From contig JAGVTI010000087.1 of assembly GCA_019136935.1 (NCBI GenBank), positions 1-9,640 on the forward strand: 9,640 nucleotides of DNA, read 5' to 3'. Of this stretch, positions 1 through 7,338 are shown one piece after another (positions within the stretch are counted from its first letter, which is position 1; the number at the start of each line of letters is the position of its first letter). The notes beneath the pieces are model-generated. The model had not been told where the DNA came from and searched no databases. It saw only the letters and a list, made by a program, of their open reading frames with translations. The position numbers and the translations under genes were made by a program. This DNA is from Deltaproteobacteria bacterium (GTDB taxonomy: Bacteria; Desulfobacterota; Syntrophia; Syntrophales; JAAYKM01).

Positions 1-165
1 TATTGCTTGATGAAGTGAATTGATCAGGCAAACGGGACATCCTGAAACAAGATCGATCGCGAAATGAAGGCCTCTCCTTTGCCGGCCTCGTTGTGACGGT
101 ATAAGTTATTTGAATTGCTTGTTATTTTCAATCGGAAAGCAAAACAAGAATTTTAGTAATTCCCA
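1..165. other. Left-edge non-coding stretch, no gene supported
   Basis: Stop codons come early in all three forward frames (for example TGA at 8-10, 16-18 and 21-23), so at most the last few codons of an upstream gene could be present. An imperfect inverted repeat, AGGCC with GGCCT about 11 bases later (near 68-88), is not followed by a T-run, so I do not call it a terminator. A second inverted repeat, CTTGTT at 118-123 and AACAAG at 143-148, lies just upstream of the promoter; it could be an operator half-site pair or chance. This stretch is AT-richer than the genes that follow, as expected for an intergenic region. Confidence 0.5.
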
Positions 166-194
166 TTGACAGGCCGCCTATCCTTCCTTATACT
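166..194 (+). promoter_or_regulatory. Strong sigma-70-type promoter for the dedA-glmM-purL cluster
   Basis: A perfect -35 hexamer TTGACA (166-171) is followed after exactly 17 bases by TATACT (189-194), which differs from the TATAAT consensus at one position. Transcription would begin near 201, giving a leader of about 50 bases before the DedA start codon at 250. No other site this good was seen upstream of any gene in the window. The tight spacing of the next four genes suggests this promoter serves them all. The call rests on sequence match alone. Confidence 0.75.
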
Positions 195-249
195 ACGCCC
201 CCACGCAGGGAAAAGATCAATAAAATAAGACGACAAACGGACTCTTTTC

Positions 250-894
250 ATGGACTGGTTCATTTTCATTGTTGATTTACTGCTCCACCTTGACCGGTAT
301 CTGAGTCCCATCATCGAGTATTTCGGCATCTGGACCTATTTCCTCCTTTTCCTGATCATTTTCTGTGAAACGGGACTGGTGGTCACGCCTGTTCTCCCCG
401 GGGATTCTCTCCTGTTCGGCGTCGGCGCCTTTGCCGCCGCGGGGGCTCTCAATGTCGAGCTGCTGGTGATCACCCTGTGCCTGGCGGCGATAGCGGGGGA
501 TACGGTCAATTACGCGATCGGCCACTTCGTGGGACCGAAGGTTTTTCATGAAGAGAGGGGGCGTTTCTTCCGGAAGGAATATCTGGACAGAACGCACCGC
601 TTTTATGAAAAATACGGGGGGAAGACGATCGTCCTGGCACGGTTTGTCCCGATCGTGAGGACTTTCGCGCCGTTCGTGGCCGGAATCGGCAGCATGACCT
701 ATGTGCGCTTTATCGTCTATAACATCACGGGCGGCATCGCCTGGGTCCTGTTCTTTGTACTGGGCGGTTATTATTTCGGCAACCTGCCGGTTGTAAAGAG
801 GAATTTTTCTCTGGTAATTTTGAGTATTATCATTCTCTCGATCATGCCGGGGGTGATTGAATACCTGCGGCACAGAAAAGAGCGGAGTGCGTGA
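250..894 (+). CDS. DedA-family (VTT-domain) inner-membrane protein
   Basis: This 214-residue protein has the length and hydrophobic layout of a bacterial DedA protein. Family hallmarks are visible: an acidic residue (E40) before the re-entrant segment PVLPGDSLL (47-55), a D84 with N87-Y88 in the next hydrophobic stretch, and the second re-entrant motif [15 protein letters not shown] (131-145) with its two conserved arginines, followed by membrane helices at about 151-175 and 186-205 and a basic tail. DedA proteins are proton-motive-force-dependent integral membrane proteins; some members recycle undecaprenyl phosphate or flip phospholipids, and loss of them perturbs division and drug resistance. 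Which lipid this one handles cannot be read from the sequence. The ATG at 250 is the only sensible start, although its ribosome-binding site is weak (CGGA). It is first in the cluster, 24 bases ahead of the next gene, and its proximity to glmM fits an envelope role. Confidence 0.92.
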   Translation: MDWFIFIVDLLLHLDRYLSPIIEYFGIWTYFLLFLIIFCETGLVVTPVLPGDSLLFGVGAFAAAGALNVELLVITLCLAAIAGDTVNYAIGHFVGPKVFHEERGRFFRKEYLDRTHRFYEKYGGKTIVLARFVPIVRTFAPFVAGIGSMTYVRFIVYNITGGIAWVLFFVLGGYYFGNLPVVKRNFSLVILSIIILSIMPGVIEYLRHRKERSA

Positions 895-918
895 GATGTT
901 TGAATGAAGGGTTGAAGA

Positions 919-1773
919 ATGATCAGAAAAAGGATTTTTCTTTTGCTGTTGATGATGTTCATCCTGCTTTCACCGGTCGCGGCGGCGGCGGAAGGGCGGA
1001 ATATTATCCGATTCGGAGACGACGTGACCGTTGAAGAGGGAATGAAGGTAAACCATGTCATCGCCGTCGGCGGCCAGGTGACCGTTTACGGTGTTGCCGA
1101 CGGGAATGTCGTATCCGTGGGCGACTCGGTCGTCCTGGCGTCATCGGCGATCGTCGGCGGAAATGTCATTTCCATCGGCGGTGTGATTGCCCGGGGAGGC
1201 GGATCGGAGGTCTACGGGTCCCTGACGGAAGTCAATTCATCGAATTTCTCCGAAATCCTGGCGACGGTTCTCAACAGCGACTGGAATGGATGGTCGTGGC
1301 TTTTCGCCATCGTATCCATCATTCTTTATCTCGGGATGCTGATCCTGGCGATCCTGGTGGTTCTCTTTATTCCGAAGCCGATCCGGGTCATTTCGGATTC
1401 CGTTGCCAAAAATCCCTACAAGACGGGCTTCTGGGGGCTCCTCGGCCTGATTCTGGTCGTTCCCCTGGCGCTTCTGCTGACCGTTTCCGTGATCGGGGTG
1501 GTTCTCGTCCCCCTGGAAATCAGCATCGCCGTCGCCGGCGCCCTGATCGGCTTCATTGCCGTGTCGCGCCTGATCGGGCATCGCATTTTCGTCGTTTTGA
1601 AAAAACCGGAGCAGACATATATGCGGGAGACAATCTGGGGGTTGACCTTCCTGTGGTTCGTGGGATGGATACCTTACCTGGGCTGGATGCTGAAGGTGTT
1701 CGTGATTCTTCTGGGGTTGGGGGGAGCGCTCCTGACACGCTTCGGCACATATGAAAAAGAGATCGCCCCGTAA
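919..1773 (+). CDS. Envelope protein with bactofilin-like repeat domain and C-terminal membrane helices
   Basis: The 284-residue product starts with a clear signal peptide (MIRKR, then a hydrophobic run to about residue 20, with probable cleavage in the AAAAE region near 24). Residues about 30-106 are a beta-rich stretch with a short glycine/valine periodicity (GDDVTVEEG, VIAVGGQVTVYG, GNVVSVGDS, GGNVISIGG, GSEVYGSL), the pattern of right-handed beta-helix polymer-forming (bactofilin-like) domains. Hydrophobic segments follow at about 127-151, 169-215 (probably two helices), 238-253 and 255-274, so the repeat domain should face the periplasm. The ATG is preceded by AAGGG at 907-911 with a 7-base spacing. 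It resembles a widespread group of uncharacterised 'polymer-forming cytoskeletal' membrane proteins; I cannot assign a biochemical role. Its position between dedA and glmM suggests an envelope or cell-shape function, which is inference only. Confidence 0.8.
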   Translation: MIRKRIFLLLLMMFILLSPVAAAAEGRNIIRFGDDVTVEEGMKVNHVIAVGGQVTVYGVADGNVVSVGDSVVLASSAIVGGNVISIGGVIARGGGSEVYGSLTEVNSSNFSEILATVLNSDWNGWSWLFAIVSIILYLGMLILAILVVLFIPKPIRVISDSVAKNPYKTGFWGLLGLILVVPLALLLTVSVIGVVLVPLEISIAVAGALIGFIAVSRLIGHRIFVVLKKPEQTYMRETIWGLTFLWFVGWIPYLGWMLKVFVILLGLGGALLTRFGTYEKEIAP

Positions 1774-1786
1774 AGGCGGGATCATC

Positions 1787-1793
1787 GAAGGAG
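1787..1793 (+). promoter_or_regulatory. Shine-Dalgarno site that fixes the glmM start
   Basis: GAAGGAG lies five bases before the ATG at 1799. The frame is also open from an earlier ATG at 1751, inside the preceding gene, but that start has no comparable site and would add 16 residues that GlmM proteins do not have. The 1799 start gives the expected N-terminus MGKLFGTDGVRG. Confidence 0.8.
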
Positions 1794-1798
1794 CGGCT

Positions 1799-3148
1799 AT
1801 GGGAAAACTTTTCGGCACGGATGGGGTACGGGGACGGGTTAATGAAACACCGATGACGGCGGAGACGGCTCTGCGGATCGGGAAGGCGGCGGCGTGCCTG
1901 TTCCGCCGTCCCGGTCATACGAGTCACATTATCGTCGGCAAGGATACCCGGCTCTCAGGCGATATGGTTGAAGGCGCCCTGGTGGCCGGAATCTGTTCCA
2001 TGGGTGTTCAGGTTACGCTGGCCGGGGTGATCCCGACGCCGGCGGTTTCCTTCCTGGCGGCGAATTCCCGGGCCGATGCGGGGATCGTGATTTCCGCTTC
2101 CCATAATCCCTACTACGATAACGGTATCAAGATCTTTGCCGGTGACGGGTGCAAGCTTCCCGACGAGAAGGAAGAGGCCATCGAGAAGATGGTGCTCCGG
2201 AACGAATTCCAGGCATACCTGCCCCCGGCCGATGCCCTGGGCAGGGCGATGCGGATGGACGATGCCCGGGGAAGATATATCGCTTTTCTGAAGCGGACCT
2301 TTCCCCAGGGTCAGACCCTGGAGGGAATGAAGATCGTTCTGGATTGCGCCAACGGTGCGACGTACCGGGTGGCTCCCGATACGTTTCTCGAACTGGGGGC
2401 CGAAATCAAGACGCTGTTCCATGAACCGGACGGAAAGAATATCAACCTGGAATGCGGGTCCCAGCACCCGGAACACCTGGCGGAAGAAGTGCTCCGGCAG
2501 AAGGCCGACTGCGGTTTTGCCTTCGACGGCGACGGGGACCGGGTGATCGCCGTGGACGAAACGGGTCGGGTCCTGACGGGGGACCAGATCCTGGCCGTAT
2601 GCGCCGGGGTCATGAAGGAGGAGGGAATCCTGACGAACAACCTCGTTGTCCGGACCGTCATGAGCAATATCGGCCTGACCCTGGCTCTGCGGCGGATGGG
2701 GATCGATTACGTCATCACCGACGTCGGGGACCGCTACGTCCTGGAGGGAATGACGGCCCGGGGAGCTTCCCTGGGAGGGGAAGATTCGGGGCATCTGATC
2801 TTTCTCCAGCACCATACCACGGGAGATGGGATCCTCTCGGCGCTCCAGGTCCTGGGTGCCATGCAGAAAAAGGGGAGGCGCCTTTCGGAGCTGGCCGCCG
2901 TCATGACCGTGTATCCTCAGGTGCTCATGAACGTGGAAACGAGGAGCCGGCCCGAATTGTCGGCCATTCCGGCGATCAGCGCGGTGATTGCCGAGGTGGA
3001 AAAGATTCTGGGCGATCGTGGGCGGGTCCTGGTCCGTTATTCGGGGACCCAGAATCTCTGCCGGGTCATGGTCGAAGGGCCGACACGGGAGGAAACGGAA
3101 CAATACTGCAAAAAAATTACGGAGGTGGTCCGGGCCGAACTCGGCTGA
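1799..3148 (+). CDS. glmM: Phosphoglucosamine mutase
   Basis: GlmM interconverts glucosamine-6-phosphate and glucosamine-1-phosphate in the cytoplasm, the step before GlmU makes UDP-GlcNAc for peptidoglycan and lipopolysaccharide. The 449-residue length is typical. The four alpha-D-phosphohexomutase domains are recognisable in order: the N-terminal GTDGVRG (6-12), the phosphoserine loop ISASHNP (98-104, catalytic Ser101), the magnesium loop DGDGDR (243-248), the sugar-specificity loop GGEDSGH (326-332) and the C-terminal phosphate-binding loop RYSGTQNLCRVMVEG (413-427). The GEDSGH form and the overall length favour GlmM over ManB/Pgm relatives. In the last loop a glutamine (Q418) stands where most GlmM proteins have glutamate (SGTE). 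The gene begins 25 bases after the preceding stop and ends 13 bases before purL, so it is probably in the same transcript. Activation would require phosphorylation of Ser101, as in the family. Confidence 0.95.
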   Translation: MGKLFGTDGVRGRVNETPMTAETALRIGKAAACLFRRPGHTSHIIVGKDTRLSGDMVEGALVAGICSMGVQVTLAGVIPTPAVSFLAANSRADAGIVISASHNPYYDNGIKIFAGDGCKLPDEKEEAIEKMVLRNEFQAYLPPADALGRAMRMDDARGRYIAFLKRTFPQGQTLEGMKIVLDCANGATYRVAPDTFLELGAEIKTLFHEPDGKNINLECGSQHPEHLAEEVLRQKADCGFAFDGDGDRVIAVDETGRVLTGDQILAVCAGVMKEEGILTNNLVVRTVMSNIGLTLALRRMGIDYVITDVGDRYVLEGMTARGASLGGEDSGHLIFLQHHTTGDGILSALQVLGAMQKKGRRLSELAAVMTVYPQVLMNVETRSRPELSAIPAISAVIAEVEKILGDRGRVLVRYSGTQNLCRVMVEGPTREETEQYCKKITEVVRAELG

Positions 3149-3161
3149 CGGGGATTGAAAG

Positions 3162-6140
3162 ATGGCAGAAAGGATTGAAATCGGTTTTAAAGAGGAAGTG
3201 CGGGATGCCTTGGGAGAAAAGATCAAGAGGCGCATACGGGAACATCTTTTTATGGACGTGCAGCAGGTTCGCACCGTCGAGGTGTACACCCTCGACGGGA
3301 CCCTGCCGCCGGACGACCTGGAACTGGCCGCCGCCGGTCCCCTTTCCGACCCCGTGATTCAACGCTACACGATCAACCGGAGCTGCGTGGCGGATTTCGA
3401 CTGGCTGATCGAAGTCGGTTACCGCCCCGGCGTGACGGACAACGTCGGGAAAACCGCCCGGGAGGCCCTCGCCCTGCTTTTCGGGAAAAAACCGGCCGAT
3501 TTTTTCCCGGTCCACACATCGAGGCAGTATGCCATCCGGGGGAACCTCCGGCGGGAAGAAGCGGAAAAGATCGCCACGGATCTCCTGGCCAACGAACTGA
3601 TCGAACGTTTCGTCGTCATCGACGGCCGGGACTGGAATCCCGATCGGGATGTGCCGGCGCATGTTCCGCGGGTAGAGGGCGTAGACCGTCCCCGGACCAC
3701 CCGCATCGACCTCGATGTTTCCGACGACTGCCTCCTTGCCATCAGCGCGGAAGGCGTCCTCGCCCTCAATCTCGAGGAAATGAAGGCGATCCGGGACTAC
3801 CTGAAGAGGGAAGACGTTCTGAAAGTGCGCAGGCAGTGGGGGCTTGATGACCGGGTCACGGATGCCGAGCTCGAATGCCTTGCCCAGACCTGGTCCGAGC
3901 ACTGCAAACACAAGATTTTCAACGCCCGGATCGACTACGAGGATGACCGGGGAAACCGGCTGGTCGTCGATTCCCTGTTTGATCAGTTCATTCGCCGGTC
4001 GACACAGGAAATCCGGAAGCGGATGGGGGAAAAGGACTGGTGCCTGTCCGTTTTCGTCGACAACGCCGGCATCATCCGCTTCAACGACGATTACAACATG
4101 GTCTTCAAGGTCGAAACCCACAATTCCCCCTCCGCCCTCGATCCCTACGGCGGTGCCCTGACGGGGATCGTCGGCGTCAACCGGGATCCTTTCGGAACGG
4201 GCCTGGGGGCGAAGCTGATCTTCAACACGGATGTTTTCTGTTTTGCCCCACCGGATTTCGATAAGCCGCTTCCCAAGCGGATTCTTCATCCCCGCCGGAT
4301 TTACGAGGGGGTGCGGGAAGGGGTGGAACACGGGGGAAACAAGAGCGGCATTCCGACGGTCAACGGGTGCATCGTCTTCGACGAGCGCTACCTGGGAAAA
4401 CCCCTGGTCTACTGCGGAACGGGAGGCTTCATGCCCGCCCGCATCGGTGACCGGGAAACCCACAAGAGGGAGATTCTTCCCGGCGATCTCATCGTCATGA
4501 CCGGAGGGCGCGTGGGGAAAGACGGGATTCACGGTGCGACCTTCTCGTCGGAAGAGCTCCACGAGGGCTCCCCCGTGACGGCCGTCCAGATAGGCGATCC
4601 CATCACGCAGAAAAAAATGACGGATTTCCTCCTGGTTGCGAGAAACCGGGCGCTTTACCGTTGTATTACCGACAACGGCGCCGGCGGCCTGTCGTCGTCC
4701 GTGGGCGAGACGGCCCGCCTGTCCGGGGGGTGCGAAATGGATCTGAAAAAAGTGCCCCTGAAATACGCCGGCCTCAATCCCTGGGAAATCCTCATTTCCG
4801 AATCCCAGGAGCGGATGACCATCGCCGTCGATCCGGAAAAGATCGACGAATTTCTCGCCCTGGCTGCGAAAATGGACTGCGAGGCCACCGTCGTCGGCCG
4901 CTACACCGATTCGGGCTGGTTCCACGTCCGCTACGGGGAGGAGACCATTGTCTACGTGGATATGGAATTCCTCCACGATGGTTTGCCCCGGATGGAACTG
5001 AATGCGAAATGGGTTCCCCCCGTTTACGAGGACCCGGCGTTTGCGGAACCGGAAGACCTGGGGGTCGCCCTGAAAAAGATGCTCGGCCGTCTCAACATCT
5101 GCAGCAAGGAATCCGTCATCCGCCAGTACGACCACGAAGTCCAGGGGGGAAGCGTCATCAAGCCCCTCGTGGGCGATGCAAACGACGGTCCCGGTGACGC
5201 GGCCGTGGTGCGCCCCCTTCTGGACAGCTTCGAAGGCATTGTCGTGGCGAACGGCATCTGCCCCCGTTACGGGGACATCGACACCTATCACATGGTGGCC
5301 TGCGCCGTCGACGAGGCGGTGAGAAACACGATCGCCGTCGGCGGGAGCCTCGATGAACTGGCCGGCCTCGACAATTTCTGCTGGTGCGATCCCGTGACGT
5401 CGGAGAAAAATCCCGATGGGGCCTACAAGCTCGCCCAACTGGTCCGGGCCAACCAGGCCCTCTACGACGTGACGACGACTTACGGTGTTCCCTGCATTTC
5501 CGGCAAGGACAGCATGAAAAACGACTACCAAATCGGGGATACGAAGATCTCCATTCCGCCGACGCTGCTCTTTTCGACAATCGGGAAGATCGAGGACGTA
5601 AGGCGGACCGTGACGATGGACGCGAAACGGCCGGGGGATCTCGTCTATGTGCTTGGACAGACCTGGAAGGAACTGGGTGCTTCCGAGTGGTACGCCATGA
5701 ACGGTTATGTGGGGAATACGGTGCCGAAAGTGGATACGGCCCGGGCGAAGGAACGCTACCAGGCCCTTTCCGGTGCAATTGCGGCTGGCTTGGTCGCCTC
5801 CTGCCATGACTGTTCCGACGGCGGCCTGGGTGTGGCCCTGGCCGAGACGGCTTTCGCCGGCGGCCTCGGAATGCGGGTGGACCTCGATCGTGTTCCGGCG
5901 GAAAATGGGATGAGGGACGATGAAATCTTCTTTTCGGAATCCCAGAGCCGGTTCGTCGTGACGGTTTCGCCGGACAAGGCGGCGGCCTTCGAAGAGGCCG
6001 TGAAGGGGACCGTTTTCGCCCGGGTGGGTGAAGTGACCGCCGACGGTCTGTTCACCGTGACCGGCCGGGACGGCCTGGAGAGGGTGAAAGAGGAACTGGC
6101 CGGCCTGAAAAAGGTTTGGCAGGCGCCGCTGGATTTTTAG
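3162..6140 (+). CDS. purL: Phosphoribosylformylglycinamidine synthase, synthetase subunit (large-type, no glutaminase domain)
   Basis: PurL uses ATP and ammonia supplied by PurQ to convert FGAR to FGAM, the fourth step of purine synthesis. The 992 residues show a tandem PurS-like N-terminal domain: residues about 4-71 and 81-154 each run from a strand (IEIGF / IEVGY) through a D..G helix to a closing PVIQRY / ELIERF strand. Two AIR-synthase-type halves follow. First half: TWSEHCKHK (243-251, catalytic His), VETHNSPSALDPYGGA (317-332), GIHGATFSS (455-463), DNGAGGLSSSVGE (504-516) and SESQERM (546-552). Second half: ISGKDSMKND (779-788), CHDCSDGGLG (881-890) and SESQSR (925-930). The chain stops where the large one-chain enzyme (about 1290 aa in gammaproteobacteria) would continue into its glutaminase, which is encoded separately at 6479. 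It is much longer than the roughly 720-residue small PurL that needs a separate PurS. GGGGA (3150-3154) precedes the ATG by 7 bases. Confidence 0.93.
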   Translation: MAERIEIGFKEEVRDALGEKIKRRIREHLFMDVQQVRTVEVYTLDGTLPPDDLELAAAGPLSDPVIQRYTINRSCVADFDWLIEVGYRPGVTDNVGKTAREALALLFGKKPADFFPVHTSRQYAIRGNLRREEAEKIATDLLANELIERFVVIDGRDWNPDRDVPAHVPRVEGVDRPRTTRIDLDVSDDCLLAISAEGVLALNLEEMKAIRDYLKREDVLKVRRQWGLDDRVTDAELECLAQTWSEHCKHKIFNARIDYEDDRGNRLVVDSLFDQFIRRSTQEIRKRMGEKDWCLSVFVDNAGIIRFNDDYNMVFKVETHNSPSALDPYGGALTGIVGVNRDPFGTGLGAKLIFNTDVFCFAPPDFDKPLPKRILHPRRIYEGVREGVEHGGNKSGIPTVNGCIVFDERYLGKPLVYCGTGGFMPARIGDRETHKREILPGDLIVMTGGRVGKDGIHGATFSSEELHEGSPVTAVQIGDPITQKKMTDFLLVARNRALYRCITDNGAGGLSSSVGETARLSGGCEMDLKKVPLKYAGLNPWEILISESQERMTIAVDPEKIDEFLALAAKMDCEATVVGRYTDSGWFHVRYGEETIVYVDMEFLHDGLPRMELNAKWVPPVYEDPAFAEPEDLGVALKKMLGRLNICSKESVIRQYDHEVQGGSVIKPLVGDANDGPGDAAVVRPLLDSFEGIVVANGICPRYGDIDTYHMVACAVDEAVRNTIAVGGSLDELAGLDNFCWCDPVTSEKNPDGAYKLAQLVRANQALYDVTTTYGVPCISGKDSMKNDYQIGDTKISIPPTLLFSTIGKIEDVRRTVTMDAKRPGDLVYVLGQTWKELGASEWYAMNGYVGNTVPKVDTARAKERYQALSGAIAAGLVASCHDCSDGGLGVALAETAFAGGLGMRVDLDRVPAENGMRDDEIFFSESQSRFVVTVSPDKAAAFEEAVKGTVFARVGEVTADGLFTVTGRDGLERVKEELAGLKKVWQAPLDF

Positions 6141-6153
6141 GAAAGCCGGACGC

Positions 6154-6195
6154 AGCCTTGAAAAGTAGAAAAACTTTGTGAAGGCTTTATTTTAT
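6154..6195 (+). terminator. Possible intrinsic terminator after purL
   Basis: Starting 14 bases past the purL stop, AGCCTT (6154-6159) pairs with AAGGCT (6181-6186), and inside it AAAGT (6162-6166) pairs with ACTTT (6173-6177) around a six-base loop, with a small internal bulge. A T-rich stretch (TTATTTTAT, 6187-6195) follows at once. The stem is only moderately GC-rich, so the strength is uncertain. If it works, purQ would need either read-through or its own promoter; I saw no convincing one. Confidence 0.45.
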
Positions 6196-6200
6196 CGGTT

Positions 6201-6431
6201 CCCTCCCCTTGACGGGGGAGGGTCAGGGTGGGGATGTTAAGTCGAAGAATTCTTAACGCAATTTCCCCTCCCCTTGATCCCTTCCCGCCAGAGACTGTGC
6301 CGTAATACCCGATTGACGTTTGAGGTCATTCTGAACGAAGTGAAGAATCTAATCATAACGGGATGTTAAAAAACGAGATTCTTTGCCTGACGGCTCAGAA
6401 TGACATTGCGACACAGCCTCCCAGGGGAGGG
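6201..6431 (+). repeat. Composite MITE-like repeat, copy 1 (outer element)
   Basis: The outer element opens with CCCTCCCCTTGACGGGGGAG and continues to about 6233 with a G-rich run. Its right end (about 6262-6291 joined to 6421-6431) reads as an imperfect reverse complement of that, so the element has terminal inverted repeats of roughly 35 bases. Removing the inner insertion (6292-6420) and one CCAG leaves about 98 bases. A small perfect inverted repeat, GTTAAG/CTTAAC, lies in the middle (about 6235-6257). No coding capacity is present, so it would depend on an enzyme encoded elsewhere. The same element, in the same orientation, recurs at 7339-7595. Confidence 0.8.
6292..6420 (+). repeat. Inner inverted-repeat element, copy 1, inside the outer repeat
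   Basis: This 129-base element is bounded on both sides by CCAG (6288-6291 and 6421-6424), which looks like a target-site duplication. Its ends match in inverted orientation: GAGACTGTGCCGTAAT at the left (counting the G at 6291) against GAGGCTGTGTCGCAAT read from the right, 13 of 16 identical. Inside, GTCATTCTGA...AGAATCT (from 6326) pairs with AGATTCTT...TCAGAATGAC (6377-6404), so the whole element can fold into one long hairpin. It encodes nothing. The copy at 7430-7583 is its reverse complement with an extra 25 bases. Confidence 0.8.
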
Positions 6432-6478
6432 AAGACATGGATTTACGAAAACATCTTTTATATTTGGGGACTTAGAAA

Positions 6479-7306
6479 ATGAGCAAGGTTGTCCGATCGA
6501 TCGTGATCACGGGAAATGGAACGAACTGTGAAATGGAAATGGCCCACGCCTGCCGGATGGCGGGTTCGGATGTCGTGGATATCGTCCACATCAGCGAACT
6601 CCTCTGCGGCGAGAAGCGCCTCGACGATTACCATTTTCTCAATCTTCCCGGCGGGTTTCTCGACGGCGACGACCTGGGTGCCGCCAAGGCGGGAGCCAAC
6701 CGGATTCTGCACGCCTCCGTCCGGAAGGATTCGGAAAAACTGAGAGAGCAGTTCGACCGGTTCATCCGGGACGGCAAGCTCGTTCTGGGGGTCTGCAACG
6801 GCTTCCAGCTCATGGTGAAACTCGGCATCCTGCCGAATTTCGGCGACAAGCCGTTCGTCCAGTCCGTGACCCTCACCCACAACGATTCGGGCCGCTTCGA
6901 GGACCGCTGGGCCCGGCTCAAGGTCAACCCCGCGTCTCCCTGTGTTTTCACGAAGAACCTGCCCGGCCTGTATTATCCCGTCCGCCACGGGGAGGGGAAA
7001 CTCGTCGTCGACGGCGAGCAAACCCTGGAGCGCCTCTACCGCGAAAACCTGATCGCCCTCCAGTACAGCGACGACCGGTGCAAAGAGCCCGTCATGACGT
7101 ATCCGGAAAACCCGAACGGCTCCGTCGACGCCATCGCGGGCCTCTGCGATCCGACGGGCCGCCTGTTCGGCCTCATGCCGCACCCGGAGGCCTTCCTCCA
7201 CCGGACCAACCATCCCCGGTGGACCCGGGAGGAACTCCCCGAGGAAGGGCAGGGGGTGGCGCTTTTCCGCAACGCCGTCGACTTCATCCGGAGCGGGGCG
7301 TTCTAG
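6479..7306 (+). CDS. purQ: Phosphoribosylformylglycinamidine synthase, glutaminase subunit
   Basis: PurQ hydrolyses glutamine and passes ammonia to PurL for FGAM formation. The 275-residue chain is a class I glutamine amidotransferase: LNLPGGF (54-60) supplies the oxyanion strand, LGVCNGFQ (103-110) carries the nucleophile Cys106, and MPHPEAF (233-239) carries His235 and Glu237. It is longer than the common PurQ of about 225 residues that works with PurS and small PurL. The extra features, GRFEDRW (138-144), YPENPNGSVDAIAGL (208-222) and NHPRW (244-248), are those of the C-terminal glutaminase of the large one-chain enzyme. This suits the purL product upstream, which is that enzyme without its glutaminase. 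The gene is separated from purL by 338 bases and from the helicase by 355 bases, both filled by copies of one composite repeat. GGGGA 8 bases before the ATG supports the start. Confidence 0.93.
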   Translation: MSKVVRSIVITGNGTNCEMEMAHACRMAGSDVVDIVHISELLCGEKRLDDYHFLNLPGGFLDGDDLGAAKAGANRILHASVRKDSEKLREQFDRFIRDGKLVLGVCNGFQLMVKLGILPNFGDKPFVQSVTLTHNDSGRFEDRWARLKVNPASPCVFTKNLPGLYYPVRHGEGKLVVDGEQTLERLYRENLIALQYSDDRCKEPVMTYPENPNGSVDAIAGLCDPTGRLFGLMPHPEAFLHRTNHPRWTREELPEEGQGVALFRNAVDFIRSGAF

Positions 7307-7338
7307 TGCAATTGATTGTGAGAATGTAAAAAAAAGAA

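Larger units (their letters stand above)
6141..6478. other. Intergenic region between purL and purQ
   Basis: This 338-base gap holds no open reading frame worth reporting. It contains the possible terminator (6154-6195), one full copy of the composite repeat (6201-6431) and a short AT-rich leader before purQ. In that leader TATATT (6459-6464) could be a -10 element, but no matching -35 lies 16-18 bases upstream. GGGGA at 6466-6470 is a fair ribosome-binding site for purQ, 8 bases before its ATG. Confidence 0.8.

Noticed and set aside
68..88. A terminator of an upstream gene at the left edge
   Set aside because: The AGGCC/GGCCT stem is only five bases with an 11-base loop, and no T-run follows.
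1751..1798. An upstream ATG for glmM overlapping the preceding gene
   Set aside because: The extra 16 residues are basic and not found in GlmM proteins, and the good ribosome-binding site at 1787-1793 points to 1799.
1955..3289. A 444-codon open frame on the - strand opposite glmM
   Set aside because: Same reason: it is antisense to a well-supported gene, has low-complexity composition and no family resemblance.
3117..5807. An 896-codon open frame on the - strand opposite purL
   Set aside because: It lies wholly across purL and the end of glmM, whose + strand products have unmistakable family motifs. Its translation is rich in Arg, His, Gly and Pro with no recognisable domain, as expected from the antisense of a gene with C/G-rich third positions.
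6436..6464. A promoter for purQ using TATATT at 6459-6464
   Set aside because: The bases 17 upstream (CATGGA) do not resemble TTGACA, and TTTACG at 6442-6447 is too close.
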